Origin: Pseudomonadota bacterium
GTDB taxonomy: Bacteria; Pseudomonadota; Gammaproteobacteria; Xanthomonadales; Rhodanobacteraceae
Direction of reading: 5' to 3'
Assembly: GCA_023430685.1 (NCBI GenBank)
Contig: JAEYZH010000082.1
Location: 19,255 to 83,254, forward strand
Length of the DNA: 64,000 bases
Each line of letters begins with the position of its first letter. Within the stretch, counting starts at the first letter, position 1. Under the pieces are notes generated by a model, which saw only the letters and a program-made list of their open reading frames with translations, ran no database searches and was not told the DNA's origin. A program made the position numbers and the translations under genes. Below, one piece after another: positions 9,236-17,173 of the stretch.

Positions 9236-9305
9236 GCGCGACTGACGAATGCAGGATCGGCGACAGCATGCCGAGTGCGTAGATCAGGGCAGCAAGCTGG
9301 CCCCC

Positions 9306-9325
9306 TCAACTGCCTCCGTCCCCAT
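9306..9325. repeat. AACTACCTCCGTCCCCAT repeat, copy 1
   Basis: TCAACTGCCTCCGTCCCCAT differs by one base from copies at 10168-10188 and 13383-13404. The three direct repeats separate the DHFR-like gene, the helicase gene and the hip operon. Confidence 0.65.
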
Positions 9326-9409
9326 ATTTGAAATTGTCGATCCGACGCGCCGTCCTTCGTCGCATGAAGCGAACGCAATCCCCGCGCGTCCGCTCACGAG
9401 AATCAGGCC

Positions 9410-10054
9410 ATGGCACGAACCCGCGTCGAGAGCTTCACGATTTCGCTGGATGGTTACGGAGCAGGACCGAACCAGGACCTCGAACACCCGTTGGGCGTCG
9501 GCGGCGAGAAGCTGCACGACTGGCTCGTCTCCACGCGCCGTTGGCGACAGTTGCACGCGAAGGAAGGCGGCGACGCCGGCGTCGACGATACCTTCGCGAT
9601 GCGCTCGCACCACAACGTGGGTGCGTGGATCATGGGTCGCAACATGTTCGGACCGATTCGCGGGCCCTGGCCCGATGCGCAATGGCGCGGATGGTGGGGG
9701 GATGATCCACCGTTCGAAGGTCCGGTCTTCGTCCTCACGCATCACGCGCGTCCATCGCTTCAGATGAAGGGCGGGACCGTCTTCCATTTCGTCACCGGCG
9801 GCATCCACGAAGCACTCGACCAGGCGCGGCAGGCGGCGGGCGACAAGGACGTGCAAATCAGCGGCGGCGCCGCGACGATCCGGCAGTACCTGCGCGCAGG
9901 CTTGATCGACGAGCTGCACATCGCGATCTCGCCGATCCTGCTCGGGAGCGGCGAGCGTCTGTTCGAAGATCTCGAGCGCATGCCCTCGGGGTATGGATGC
10001 GTGCAGTTCGTGGGTACGGGGAAGGCTGCGCATATGGTGCTGCGGCGCTTGTAG
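9410..10054 (+). CDS. dihydrofolate reductase/RibD C-terminal domain family protein
   Basis: 214 residues. Start at 9410 follows an AGG-type ribosome site. The sequence opens with the family signature of a strand plus S-x-D-G-Y (TISLDGYGAG), then IMGRNMF (the nucleotide-binding strand, usually MGR-x-T/M-F), VFVLTHHAR and the late motif ISGGAATIRQYL with LIDELHIAISPILLGSG. This is the RibD C-terminal/bifunctional-reductase superfamily fold, normally binding NAD(P)H. The true substrate cannot be told; it is not a housekeeping FolA or RibD. It stands alone between two copies of the AACTACCTCCGTCCCC repeat, a hint that it was acquired as a cassette. Confidence 0.85.
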   Translation: MARTRVESFTISLDGYGAGPNQDLEHPLGVGGEKLHDWLVSTRRWRQLHAKEGGDAGVDDTFAMRSHHNVGAWIMGRNMFGPIRGPWPDAQWRGWWGDDPPFEGPVFVLTHHARPSLQMKGGTVFHFVTGGIHEALDQARQAAGDKDVQISGGAATIRQYLRAGLIDELHIAISPILLGSGERLFEDLERMPSGYGCVQFVGTGKAAHMVLRRL

Positions 10055-10167
10055 ACGCGTTGCAACCACTGGTTGCGCAGTCCGCAGGAGAACTGCTGTC
10101 AGTCCAGCAGGCCGCTGCCGATCCGCCAGTATGAGAGCAACGGCGGGGAATGGGCTCGCTGATTCAA

Positions 10168-10188
10168 GTCAACTACCTCCGTCCCCAT
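10168..10188. repeat. AACTACCTCCGTCCCCAT repeat, copy 2
   Basis: GTCAACTACCTCCGTCCCCAT lies 57 nt before the helicase gene and recurs in the same orientation 52 nt after its stop at 13383-13404, so the helicase gene is bracketed by direct repeats. Confidence 0.65.
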
Positions 10189-10244
10189 TGTTGGCGTTCC
10201 AACATGCCCTTGGCGACGGCGCCGCAGGGCGCTAGCCTGGCGTC

Positions 10245-13200
10245 ATGGGGAATCCAGTCCGCGGGCTGTACGAACAACTTGTGACGGCGGCGCTCGAGGA
10301 ACGGCTGGGTCGCCTCGGGACCGACCTCTTGCTGATCCGCGATGCGATCGATCCCGCCGAGGCGCCCAATCGCATCGCGTTGCATCTTGGCCATCTCATC
10401 CGCCGTGCCATCACCGGACTCGATGCGAAGGAGCGAACCCAAGTCGGCTTGCGCCTCGCTCGCGAGATCGGCGGGCTGCTGCAGAACGCCAGCCGCGCCG
10501 TCGACTCCGGTGACCTCCCCTCGGCGGCCGGCGAACTGCTGCGCGCCATTGCAGGCAGGAATCCCGATGGCTCGCCCGAGTCGTTTCCGCAACCGGCGAC
10601 ACCGTTGCTCGATACGACTCTGCTCACCAATGCGCCGGGCGAACCGCGCATCGGTCACCAGTTGCGCACCGAGATCCCGTCAGCCGATCGCATCGACGTG
10701 CTGATGGCCTTCGTCCGCCAGACCGGCATACGACCGCTGATCGACCTGCTGCGCCGCCATGTCGACTCGGGTCGGCGCCTGCGTGTTCTGACGACGACGT
10801 ACACCGGGTCGACCGAATTGTCGGCACTGACGAGTCTCCGCGACGCCGGCGCGGAGATCGGCGTGTCCTACGATACGTCGAACACGCGCCTGCATGCCAA
10901 GGCTTGGCTGTTCCATCGTGCGACCGGGTTCTCGACCGCGTTCATCGGTTCGTCCAACCTCACCCATTCCGCCCAAGTCAGCGGGCTCGAATGGAACGTG
11001 CGCGTGTCGGGCGCGCGCAACCCCGACGTCATCGACAAGTTCGCTGCGATCTTCGACAGCTACTGGAACGGCGGCGACTTCCGTCCCTTCGACGCCGATG
11101 AATTCCGCGAGCATGTGCAGTCCGCGCCGAGCGGACCTCGCATCTACCTGAGCCCGGTCGAGATCCGCCCAGAACCGTTCCAGGCCCGTCTGCTCGAACA
11201 GATTGAACTCGCGCGCCTGCAAGGGCGCCACCGCAACCTGCTCGTCTCGGCAACAGGCACGGGCAAGACCGTGATGGCCGCGCTCGACTACCAACGACTG
11301 CGCACACGCTTGCCGCGCTCGCGCCTGCTGTTCGTGGCCCACCGCCGCGAGATCCTCGACCAGAGCCTCGCGACGTTCCGTCACGCCTTGCGGGACGCGG
11401 CCTTCGGCGAGCGCTGGGTCGGCGGCGATCGACCCACAGACTTCGAACACGTGTTCGCATCGATCCAGAGCCTGACCGCGTCCGGCATGCAACACATCGC
11501 GCCAGACCATTTCGACGTCGTCATCATCGACGAGTTCCACCACGCCGCCGCTCGCACTTACGACGCGCTGCTCACGCAACTGCGCCCGTGCGAGCTGCTC
11601 GGCCTGACGGCGACGCCGGAACGCGGCGACGAACAATCGATCCTGCACTGGTTCGACGATCGCATCGCCGCCGAGCTGCGCCTGTGGGACGCAATCGACC
11701 AGCATCGCCTGTGCCCGTTCGCGTACTACGGCATCAGCGGCGGCGCGGACTATCGCGGCGTGCGCTGGGTTCGCGGGCGCGGCTACGACGCCGCCGAGCT
11801 CGGTGCACTGGTCACAGGCGACCACGTGCTCGCGCGACGCATCATCCAGAAGGTGCTGGATACCGCGCCCGACCCGGCCAGCATGCGAGCGCTCGGCTTT
11901 TGCGTCTCGGTGGGCCACGCACGTTTCATGGCTGAGCAATTCCGGAACGCGGGGCTTGCAAGCGTCGCAGTGAGCGCGGACACCTCCGAGAACGAACGAC
12001 AACAGGCACTCGCCGATCTCGCCACGGGCCGATTGCGCGCGGTGTTCTCGGTCGACCTGTTCAACGAGGGCATCGACATCCCCGCGGTCGACACCTTGCT
12101 GTTGCTGCGCCCGACCGACAGCCCGACCGTGTTCCTGCAGCAGCTCGGTCGTGGATTGCGACTGGAAGCCGGCAAGTCCGTCTGCACCGTCCTCGACTTC
12201 GTCGGTCAGCATCGCAGGGAATACCAGTTCCACCGCCGCTACGGCGCGCTCCTGCGCGGCGGCCGCAAGCAACTCATCCAGCAGATCGAAGCGGGCTTCC
12301 CGTTCCTGCCCAGCGGCTGCCATATGGAACTCGATGCGGTTGCCGCACGGACCGTGCTCGACAACATTCGCAACAGCCTGCCATCGACTTGGCACGCCAA
12401 GACGAACGAGCTGCAACGAGTGGCCGAAGGCAACCCGATCACGCTCACGCGCTTCCTCGATGCGTCGGGCCTGGCCCTCGAAGACATCTACTCAAATTCG
12501 CATTGCTGGTCGGACCTGCTCGCCGCAGGCGGCTTGCCGCTGCTCCCCGCAGGCCCGTCCGAAGTCGTGCTCCGCCGCGCGCTCAGCCGCCTCGTGCATG
12601 TCGACGATCCGCTCCGGATCCAGTTCAACCTGGGCTTGTCTGCCCGTCAGGAGCCGCCCGACCTCGCGAGCATGAGCCTGCACGACCGAAGGTTGTTCCA
12701 CTTGCTCGCGGCCATGCTCACCGAGAGCGCCAGCGACGCCGGCGACACGCTCGCCAGCGCCGCAGCGCTCATCTGGCAGCACCCTCAAGTCCTGCTCGAA
12801 CTCGGCCAGCTCATGGAAGTACTGGCCGACCAGCTCGAACACGTGCCACGGCCCCTCGAAACCCACCCGGACGTGCCGCTGTCCATACATGCGCGCTACA
12901 CGCGCCGCGAAATCCTCGCCGCCTTCGGCGACGGCACGCGCCTCAATACACCGGAGTGGCGCGAAGGCACGCGCTGGCTACCCGACGAGCAGGTCGACCT
13001 GCTCGCCATCACGCTCGACAAATCCAGTGGCCATTTCTCTCCGACGACTCGCTACCGCGACTACGCAATCAGCCGCGAGCTGCTGCATTGGGAAAGCCAG
13101 TCCATGACACGCGCGGAAAGCGAAACCGGGCAGCGCTACCAGCAACACACCGAGCGCGGCAGCACGGTGCTGCCGTTCGCGCGCATGACGACTGGCGATC

Positions 13201-13331
13201 GCGCGTTCTGGCTGCTCGGACCGGCGAGCTACGTCGGTCATGAAGGGGAGAGGCCGATGGCGATTACGTGGAAGCTCGTCGAACCGTTGTCGGGCGACTT
13301 GTTTGCAGGGTTTGCGGCTGCGGTGGCGTGA
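10245..13331 (+). CDS. PLD-nuclease/DEAD-box helicase with DUF3427
   Basis: 1028 residues in three parts. About 100-300 is a phospholipase-D-type nuclease domain with a single HKD-like motif (LHAKAWLF..., then GSSNLT, near 216-240). About 310-660 is an SF2 helicase with Walker A SATGTGKT near 333, DEFHH (Walker B) near 429, LLGLTATPERGD, and C-terminal motifs FNEGIDIPAVD and QQLGRGLR. About 690-1025 is a DUF3427-like region. This architecture is known from restriction-like proteins in defence islands, so degradation or blocking of foreign DNA is a reasonable inference, not shown. The gene stands alone between direct repeats, next to hipBA, a RAYT and a Hachiman gene. All helicase motifs look intact. 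Confidence 0.85.
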   Translation: MGNPVRGLYEQLVTAALEERLGRLGTDLLLIRDAIDPAEAPNRIALHLGHLIRRAITGLDAKERTQVGLRLAREIGGLLQNASRAVDSGDLPSAAGELLRAIAGRNPDGSPESFPQPATPLLDTTLLTNAPGEPRIGHQLRTEIPSADRIDVLMAFVRQTGIRPLIDLLRRHVDSGRRLRVLTTTYTGSTELSALTSLRDAGAEIGVSYDTSNTRLHAKAWLFHRATGFSTAFIGSSNLTHSAQVSGLEWNVRVSGARNPDVIDKFAAIFDSYWNGGDFRPFDADEFREHVQSAPSGPRIYLSPVEIRPEPFQARLLEQIELARLQGRHRNLLVSATGTGKTVMAALDYQRLRTRLPRSRLLFVAHRREILDQSLATFRHALRDAAFGERWVGGDRPTDFEHVFASIQSLTASGMQHIAPDHFDVVIIDEFHHAAARTYDALLTQLRPCELLGLTATPERGDEQSILHWFDDRIAAELRLWDAIDQHRLCPFAYYGISGGADYRGVRWVRGRGYDAAELGALVTGDHVLARRIIQKVLDTAPDPASMRALGFCVSVGHARFMAEQFRNAGLASVAVSADTSENERQQALADLATGRLRAVFSVDLFNEGIDIPAVDTLLLLRPTDSPTVFLQQLGRGLRLEAGKSVCTVLDFVGQHRREYQFHRRYGALLRGGRKQLIQQIEAGFPFLPSGCHMELDAVAARTVLDNIRNSLPSTWHAKTNELQRVAEGNPITLTRFLDASGLALEDIYSNSHCWSDLLAAGGLPLLPAGPSEVVLRRALSRLVHVDDPLRIQFNLGLSARQEPPDLASMSLHDRRLFHLLAAMLTESASDAGDTLASAAALIWQHPQVLLELGQLMEVLADQLEHVPRPLETHPDVPLSIHARYTRREILAAFGDGTRLNTPEWREGTRWLPDEQVDLLAITLDKSSGHFSPTTRYRDYAISRELLHWESQSMTRAESETGQRYQQHTERGSTVLPFARMTTGDRAFWLLGPASYVGHEGERPMAITWKLVEPLSGDLFAGFAAAVA

Positions 13332-13382
13332 TCGACACCACTGGCGATGCGCGGCATCCCTGTGAGCGAGACGCAACCGGTC

Positions 13383-13404
13383 AGGTTAACTACCTCCGTC
13401 CCCA
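13383..13404. repeat. AACTACCTCCGTCCCCAT repeat, copy 3
   Basis: AGGTTAACTACCTCCGTCCCCAT begins about 50 nt after the helicase stop and ends just before the hipA stop codon; same orientation as copies 1 and 2. Confidence 0.65.
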
Positions 13405-13411
13405 TATTCCC

Positions 13412-14689
13412 TCACAGCCGCCGGTCCACGTCTCGCATGCCGATATCGGCCGCGCGTCGGAACGCACTTGCCACTCGATCGATCTCCCGCACCGGCACGC
13501 CCAGGCCCTCGAAGAGGTCGCGCCAGTTGCGCACGGCACGCACGACGCGATCGATGATCCGTGCCGCATCTGGCGGCAGCAAACCGAAGCGGCCTGCGCC
13601 GGCCAGGGCATTGTCCAGGCGTGCCAGCCGGCCCTGCGGTCCGATCGAGAGGTGCAGCATGCGCTCCTGCGCCACCTGCGGCCTGGGAACCACGTCGTAC
13701 AGCGGACTCAACCTCCAGCCGTCGCCTTCCGCATCGAAGAGAAAGGCATGGTTGCGCAGATGATCGTCATCGTTGGACACGAGGATGTTGAACACCATCC
13801 GTGCAAACAACTCGTTGCGATCGGACGCGATCTGGCCACTCACACCGTGCACGCCCATCGCATCGGAGATCGCCGCATAGCTGGAATCCGGCGAATCCTG
13901 CTCATGCAGGGCCAGCAGCGTGAGCGCGCTGACCATGTGGCGACGTCCCATGCCACGGGCCAGCGGCTCACGGTCGAAGCGCTCGATCAACATGACCTGC
14001 CGCCCGTCCGCCAGCGTTTCCACGCGGGTGCGAGGCACGGCCAGGCCCGCCTCGCGTGCAAGTTCAAGGGTGGCGCGCTCCAGCAACGGCACGTTGAGCG
14101 TGTCGTTCCTCGCCGGGAATTTGGCAATCCACTCCCCGCCATCCGCCGTCACCACCGCCTTCGGTCGCGCGCCCCCGATGGAGGGACCGCCGGCGAAGAA
14201 GACTTCAAGATGTGCCGGTACCCGCTCGCCTTCCTCGATCCGCGCCGCGACATCCAGCAGATGGCGCAGGTCGACGACCGACGGAAGCACACCACCTGCC
14301 GGCAGGCTGGTCGGCGACTCGCGCACGTCCAGCGCGCCGGCACGATGCGGCCCGGCGTGGTCCAGATAGACGGATTCCGGCAAGCCGTTGGGCGGCGCCC
14401 GCAGCCGGTTTTCGATAACGCGACGGCCCCAGGCGTCAGGCGTCGCATCGCGCAACGCGCCGAACATGGCCAGTCCGCCCGCGGGCACACGCTCTTCGTC
14501 ATTGCGCCCCGGCGCCAGCGCCAGCGCGATCGGGTCCACCGGCAAGGCATTGGCGCGCGCCACGTAGCGGCGGCCATAGGCAAAGGTCGACGCCTGCACC
14601 TGCAGCCCCTGCTCGATCATCGTCAGGCGGCCGGCCGGAACAGCCTGCGTTTCACCGGGCAGGTGGATGAAGACCGTGCGCTCGACCAT
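13412..14689 (-). CDS. hipA: HipA-family serine/threonine kinase toxin
   Basis: 425 residues. Start ATG 14689 lies 2 nt after the hipB stop (TGAACATG), which implies translational coupling; the longer open frame back to 15022 overlaps hipB and is rejected. The N-terminal domain (about 1-110) has VFIHLPGE and ALPVDPIALAL. The catalytic core shows FFAGGPSIGGARPKAVV, WIAKFPARND, VMLIERFDR and the active-site stretch FNILVSNDDDHLRNHAFL followed by LSPLYDVVP. These are the HipA fold and its Asp/Asn catalytic residues. Known HipA kinases phosphorylate glutamyl-tRNA synthetase to cause dormancy; the target here is not shown. Neutralised by the HipB product. Confidence 0.92.
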   Translation of the reverse strand: MVERTVFIHLPGETQAVPAGRLTMIEQGLQVQASTFAYGRRYVARANALPVDPIALALAPGRNDEERVPAGGLAMFGALRDATPDAWGRRVIENRLRAPPNGLPESVYLDHAGPHRAGALDVRESPTSLPAGGVLPSVVDLRHLLDVAARIEEGERVPAHLEVFFAGGPSIGGARPKAVVTADGGEWIAKFPARNDTLNVPLLERATLELAREAGLAVPRTRVETLADGRQVMLIERFDREPLARGMGRRHMVSALTLLALHEQDSPDSSYAAISDAMGVHGVSGQIASDRNELFARMVFNILVSNDDDHLRNHAFLFDAEGDGWRLSPLYDVVPRPQVAQERMLHLSIGPQGRLARLDNALAGAGRFGLLPPDAARIIDRVVRAVRNWRDLFEGLGVPVREIDRVASAFRRAADIGMRDVDRRL

Positions 14690-14691
14690 GT

Positions 14692-15015
14692 TCAGAAGTC
14701 CAGGTCGTCTCGCTTGCGGGACCGCACGCGCTTGGCCCTGGTGCCGTCCAACAACGCGGCGGAGGCAGGATCCCGCAATGCGCTGAACAAGGGCAACAGG
14801 CCCAGGCTCTCGAACACTGCCAGCCAGCCGCCCAGCGAAACTTCGACCGCGCCACCCTCCATGCGCTTGAGCGTGGCCAGGCTGATGCGCGCGCGCTCGG
14901 CCAGCGCCTGCTGCGTCCACGATCGCGCCAGGCGAGCTTGGCGAACCAAGCCACCGAGATGGGTTGCGGCCTTGATGGCCGCAGGTGTGGCGAAGGCGAC
15001 TTCTTGGCGGCGCAT
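14692..15015 (-). CDS. hipB: HipB-like helix-turn-helix antitoxin
   Basis: 107 residues. An HTH_3/Xre fold occupies about residues 20-75 (LGGLVRQARLARSWTQQALAERARISLATLKRMEGG). The C-terminal tail is basic (RAKRVRSRKRDD). First gene of the hipBA operon, with its start touching a 44-bp palindrome (15017-15060) that is its likely autoregulatory operator. As in other HipBA systems it probably both represses the promoter and binds HipA. Confidence 0.9.
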   Translation of the reverse strand: MRRQEVAFATPAAIKAATHLGGLVRQARLARSWTQQALAERARISLATLKRMEGGAVEVSLGGWLAVFESLGLLPLFSALRDPASAALLDGTRAKRVRSRKRDDLDF

Positions 15016-15016
15016 A

Positions 15017-15060
15017 GCTCATATTTAGACCGTTATAGAGATAACGGCTTATTTATGAGC
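15017..15060. promoter_or_regulatory. hipBA operator: nested palindrome
   Basis: Two inverted pairs share one centre (15038.5): outer arms GCTCATA (15017-15023) and TATGAGC (15054-15060), inner arms CCGTTAT (15030-15036) and ATAACGG (15041-15047) around AGAG. It is markedly AT-rich against its surroundings and abuts the hipB start, so it probably contains both the core promoter and two half-site pairs for HipB dimers. Confidence 0.75.
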
Positions 15061-15109
15061 CTTATACCCTTGCCGGGACAGGCGGTCAATCGCGGCGGAC
15101 AGGGCGAAC

Positions 15110-15959
15110 AGGGGTCAGAGAAGACTTTCCGAATGTTCCTACGCAGAGGATCCGAACTCAGCGACATCGCGTGGTGGCACGCCGCACGACACTCGGCGCA
15201 TCGTCATGGAACTCCTTGATGCCCCGCCTTCCAAGACTCGACCTGCCCGGTATCGCGCAACACGTGATCCAGCGTGGCAACGATCGCCAACCGTGCTTCT
15301 TCACGCCGGACGACTACCGCCGCTACCTGCACGACCTCAACGAGATCGCGCTGCGCGAAGAATGCGCAGTCCACGCCTACGTGCTGATGACGAACCACGT
15401 GCATCTGCTGGTGACGCCGGGCGAGCAAGGTCGCCTGAGCCGCATGATGCAAGCGCTGGGGCGCCGCTACGTCCGCCACGTCAACCGTACCCATCACCGC
15501 ACGGGCACGCTATGGGAGGGCCGCTACAAGGCATGTCTCGTTGCGGGCGACGCCCATCTCCTGCGCTGCCATCGCTACATCGAGCTCAATCCGTTGCGCG
15601 CGGCGGTGGTGCCCGATCCACGCGACTATCCCTGGTCCAGTCATCTCCACAATGCGTTCGGCGAGCACGATCCGCTGGTGCGACCGCATCCGGTCTACTG
15701 CGCCTTCGGCGCCGAGCCGGATGAGCGGCGCCGACGCTATCGCGCCTTCGTCATGGACGATGTGACGGCCGAGGAAACCGACGCCATCCGCGCGCACCTG
15801 CAGCGCCAGCACGTCTATGGCCCCGACCGCTTCCGCCTGGCCATCGAAGCGCAGCTCGGTCGGAGCGTGGGTCCGCGCAAGATGGGGCGGCCGCGCAAGT
15901 CCTCGCCGGACACCGAAGTGGCTTCGCACCGTGAAAGTGCACTCTGACCCCGGTTTCGC
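15110..15959 (+). mobile_element. RAYT element with flanking GGGGTCAGAG repeats
   Basis: The transposase gene at 15219-15947 is framed by inverted copies of its repeat: GGGGTCAGAGAAGACTTTCC at 15111-15130 and GAAAGTGCACTCTGACCCCG at 15933-15952. The downstream copy overlaps the last codons and stop of the gene. This matches the arrangement known for REP-associated tyrosine transposases, which sit among the repeats they are thought to spread. Confidence 0.75.
15219..15947 (+). CDS. REP-associated tyrosine transposase (TnpA_REP, RAYT)
   Basis: 242 residues, Y1/HUH transposase. Start at 15219 gives the family N-terminus MPRLPRLDLPGIAQHVIQRGN; the longer upstream frame has no match to it. The HUH motif is HVHLLV near residue 59-64 in MTNHVHLLVTP. 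The region with RRYVRHVNRTHHRTGTLWEGR holds the candidate catalytic Tyr, and CHRYIELNPLRAAVV-x-x-x-x-x-YPWSS is the RAYT C-terminal signature. RAYTs are single-copy domesticated relatives of IS200/IS605 transposases that act on REP palindromes. Related repeats occur here at 2.1, 16.3, 17.0 and 22.8 kb, and a decayed second RAYT end is at 16894-17008. Confidence 0.93.
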   Translation: MPRLPRLDLPGIAQHVIQRGNDRQPCFFTPDDYRRYLHDLNEIALREECAVHAYVLMTNHVHLLVTPGEQGRLSRMMQALGRRYVRHVNRTHHRTGTLWEGRYKACLVAGDAHLLRCHRYIELNPLRAAVVPDPRDYPWSSHLHNAFGEHDPLVRPHPVYCAFGAEPDERRRRYRAFVMDDVTAEETDAIRAHLQRQHVYGPDRFRLAIEAQLGRSVGPRKMGRPRKSSPDTEVASHRESAL

Positions 15960-16312
15960 TGAATAGCCGCTGCCGTCGGCGCCGTGTTCGATGAGGCCGC
16001 CCATCGACCGAGCCACCTTGGGTTGATCCGCCCCGGCGAGATCATGCATCTGTGCGCCGCACCTGCGGACACATGGACGGTTCGATGGCAACCGACGAGT
16101 GTTTGGGAGCGCAAGCTCACGGGCGCCACCCCGCCCCAATCCAGAACGGTGACTGGCGCGGACTCAGTCCGCAGCCCACCGAGAACATAGCGGCGTCGGC
16201 AGACTCGACACACGGCAGTCCACACCATCACGCCCGAACGATGGGAAGGGCACGCTCGTCCCTATTGACGGAGACGGCGAAATGGTGACCCCGGTTTCCA
16301 GTTTCGCTTCTA
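15960..16312. other. intergenic region after the RAYT
   Basis: No convincing gene; the open frames here have no recognisable motif and no ribosome site. It ends with a partial repeat (GTGACCCCGGTTTC, about 16286-16299) next to the stop of the SHOCT-like gene. The middle 300 nt is of unknown origin. Confidence 0.5.
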
Positions 16313-16855
16313 TCAGTGAATGTAAGGAGCCAGCTCCACTTTTTTAGCTTCGTACTCGGCTGTGGTCACTAGCCCGAGGTCCAATTTGTCCTTCCAGCGC
16401 TTTAACTCGGCCAGCGCCTGGTCACTGGTATACCCGCGCCCAATCATCTCACCGCTTTGCAATGCAGCCTCGAAATTCACCGTGAGGGTTCCGAACCCTC
16501 CTTGCGAAGGCTCCAGCATCGCCCACATGCGAAAGTTCTGTCCCCGCCCACCGGCTTTGAAGCTTTCAATCTTGAACTCGCGCCCCACACACAAACTCGC
16601 TGCACACGGCTGAGAACCAGAGAACAGACCCAGGTATTGGTTGACGTACGTGTAAGTGGGATTTCCGCCTTGCGCTGTGCCGATCTTCACCACGTCACCG
16701 ACCTTATACTCAGTGCCATCCTGAGCAATATAGGCCTCATACTCGCCCCCTTCCGTCACTTCGCCGTACTTCGCAACTTGGCCAATCGCAATCGCCGGAA
16801 AGAACAGAGCAGCGGATAACGCCGAACGAGCCAGCAAAGATTGTGAGCGTCGCAT
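16313..16855 (-). CDS. exported protein with C-terminal SHOCT-like motif
   Basis: 180 residues. Start 16855 has AGGGGA 6 nt upstream and begins a signal peptide (MRRSQSLLARSALSAALFFPAIAIGQ). The frame is open upstream to 17173 only because it reads through a RAYT remnant into a hamB fragment; I reject that fusion. The mature part has a strand-rich segment (YEAYIAQDGTEYKVGDVVKIG) that may be an SH3-like fold, two Cys pairs around GSQPCAASLCVG, and a final helix pair (ALAELKRWKDKLDLGLVTTAEYEAKK) that fits the short SHOCT oligomerisation motif. Specific function unknown. Confidence 0.7.
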   Translation of the reverse strand: MRRSQSLLARSALSAALFFPAIAIGQVAKYGEVTEGGEYEAYIAQDGTEYKVGDVVKIGTAQGGNPTYTYVNQYLGLFSGSQPCAASLCVGREFKIESFKAGGRGQNFRMWAMLEPSQGGFGTLTVNFEAALQSGEMIGRGYTSDQALAELKRWKDKLDLGLVTTAEYEAKKVELAPYIH

Positions 16856-16893
16856 ACATTCCCCTGGAGAGACTACTCTGACCTCGGATTTCC

Positions 16894-17008
16894 CATCGAA
16901 GCCCAGCTCAGCCGGAGCGTGGGTCCGCGTAGCATCTGGCGCCCCGCAAGTCTTCACCGGACCTCGACGTGGTTTCACGCAACGAAAGTGCACTCTGACC
17001 CCGGTTTC
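16894..17008 (+). pseudogene. remnant of a second RAYT gene 3' end plus repeat
   Basis: About 115 nt closely match the end of the intact RAYT and its trailing repeat (15845-15957): shared AGCGTGGGTCCGCG, then GAAAGTGCACTCTGACCCCG. The reading frame is lost, and no 5' part of the transposase is present. The remnant ends exactly where the hamB-like frame stops resembling coding sequence, so it marks a recombination or insertion junction. Confidence 0.75.
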
Positions 17009-17173
17009 CTTCGACCAGGAAAGCTCATCAATCGCGTACACCAACTCCGGGACGAAATCGGCGTCGACTTTCTCCTTCGCATTGTCCGTCAAACCAAGTC
17101 TTGACGAGAACACGCGATGCTCGATGTCGAAGAGCGACTCAGCTGCGTTCCGAATTCGAACTTCAAGCATCAT
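17003..17173 (-). pseudogene. hamB: 5' stub of a probable hamB helicase gene
   Basis: The ATG at 17173 overlaps the hamA stop by one base (TAATG), as expected for the second gene of a coupled pair. About 55 natural-looking codons follow (through YAIDELSWS); then the frame runs into the GAAACCGGGGTCAGAG repeat and the RAYT remnant. No helicase motif occurs downstream. In known Hachiman systems hamA is followed directly by the DExH helicase hamB, so I infer this is the first part of hamB with the rest deleted. The stub itself is too short to identify by motif; the call rests on position and coupling. Confidence 0.5.

Noticed and set aside
14690..15022. Longer hipA start giving 536 residues
   Set aside because: It overlaps hipB completely in another frame; hipB has a clear HTH domain and hipA starts 2 nt after its stop.
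16313..17173. Single 286-codon gene joining the hamB stub to the SHOCT-like protein
   Set aside because: The middle is a RAYT remnant and repeat read by chance in frame; a good ribosome site and signal peptide begin at 16855.
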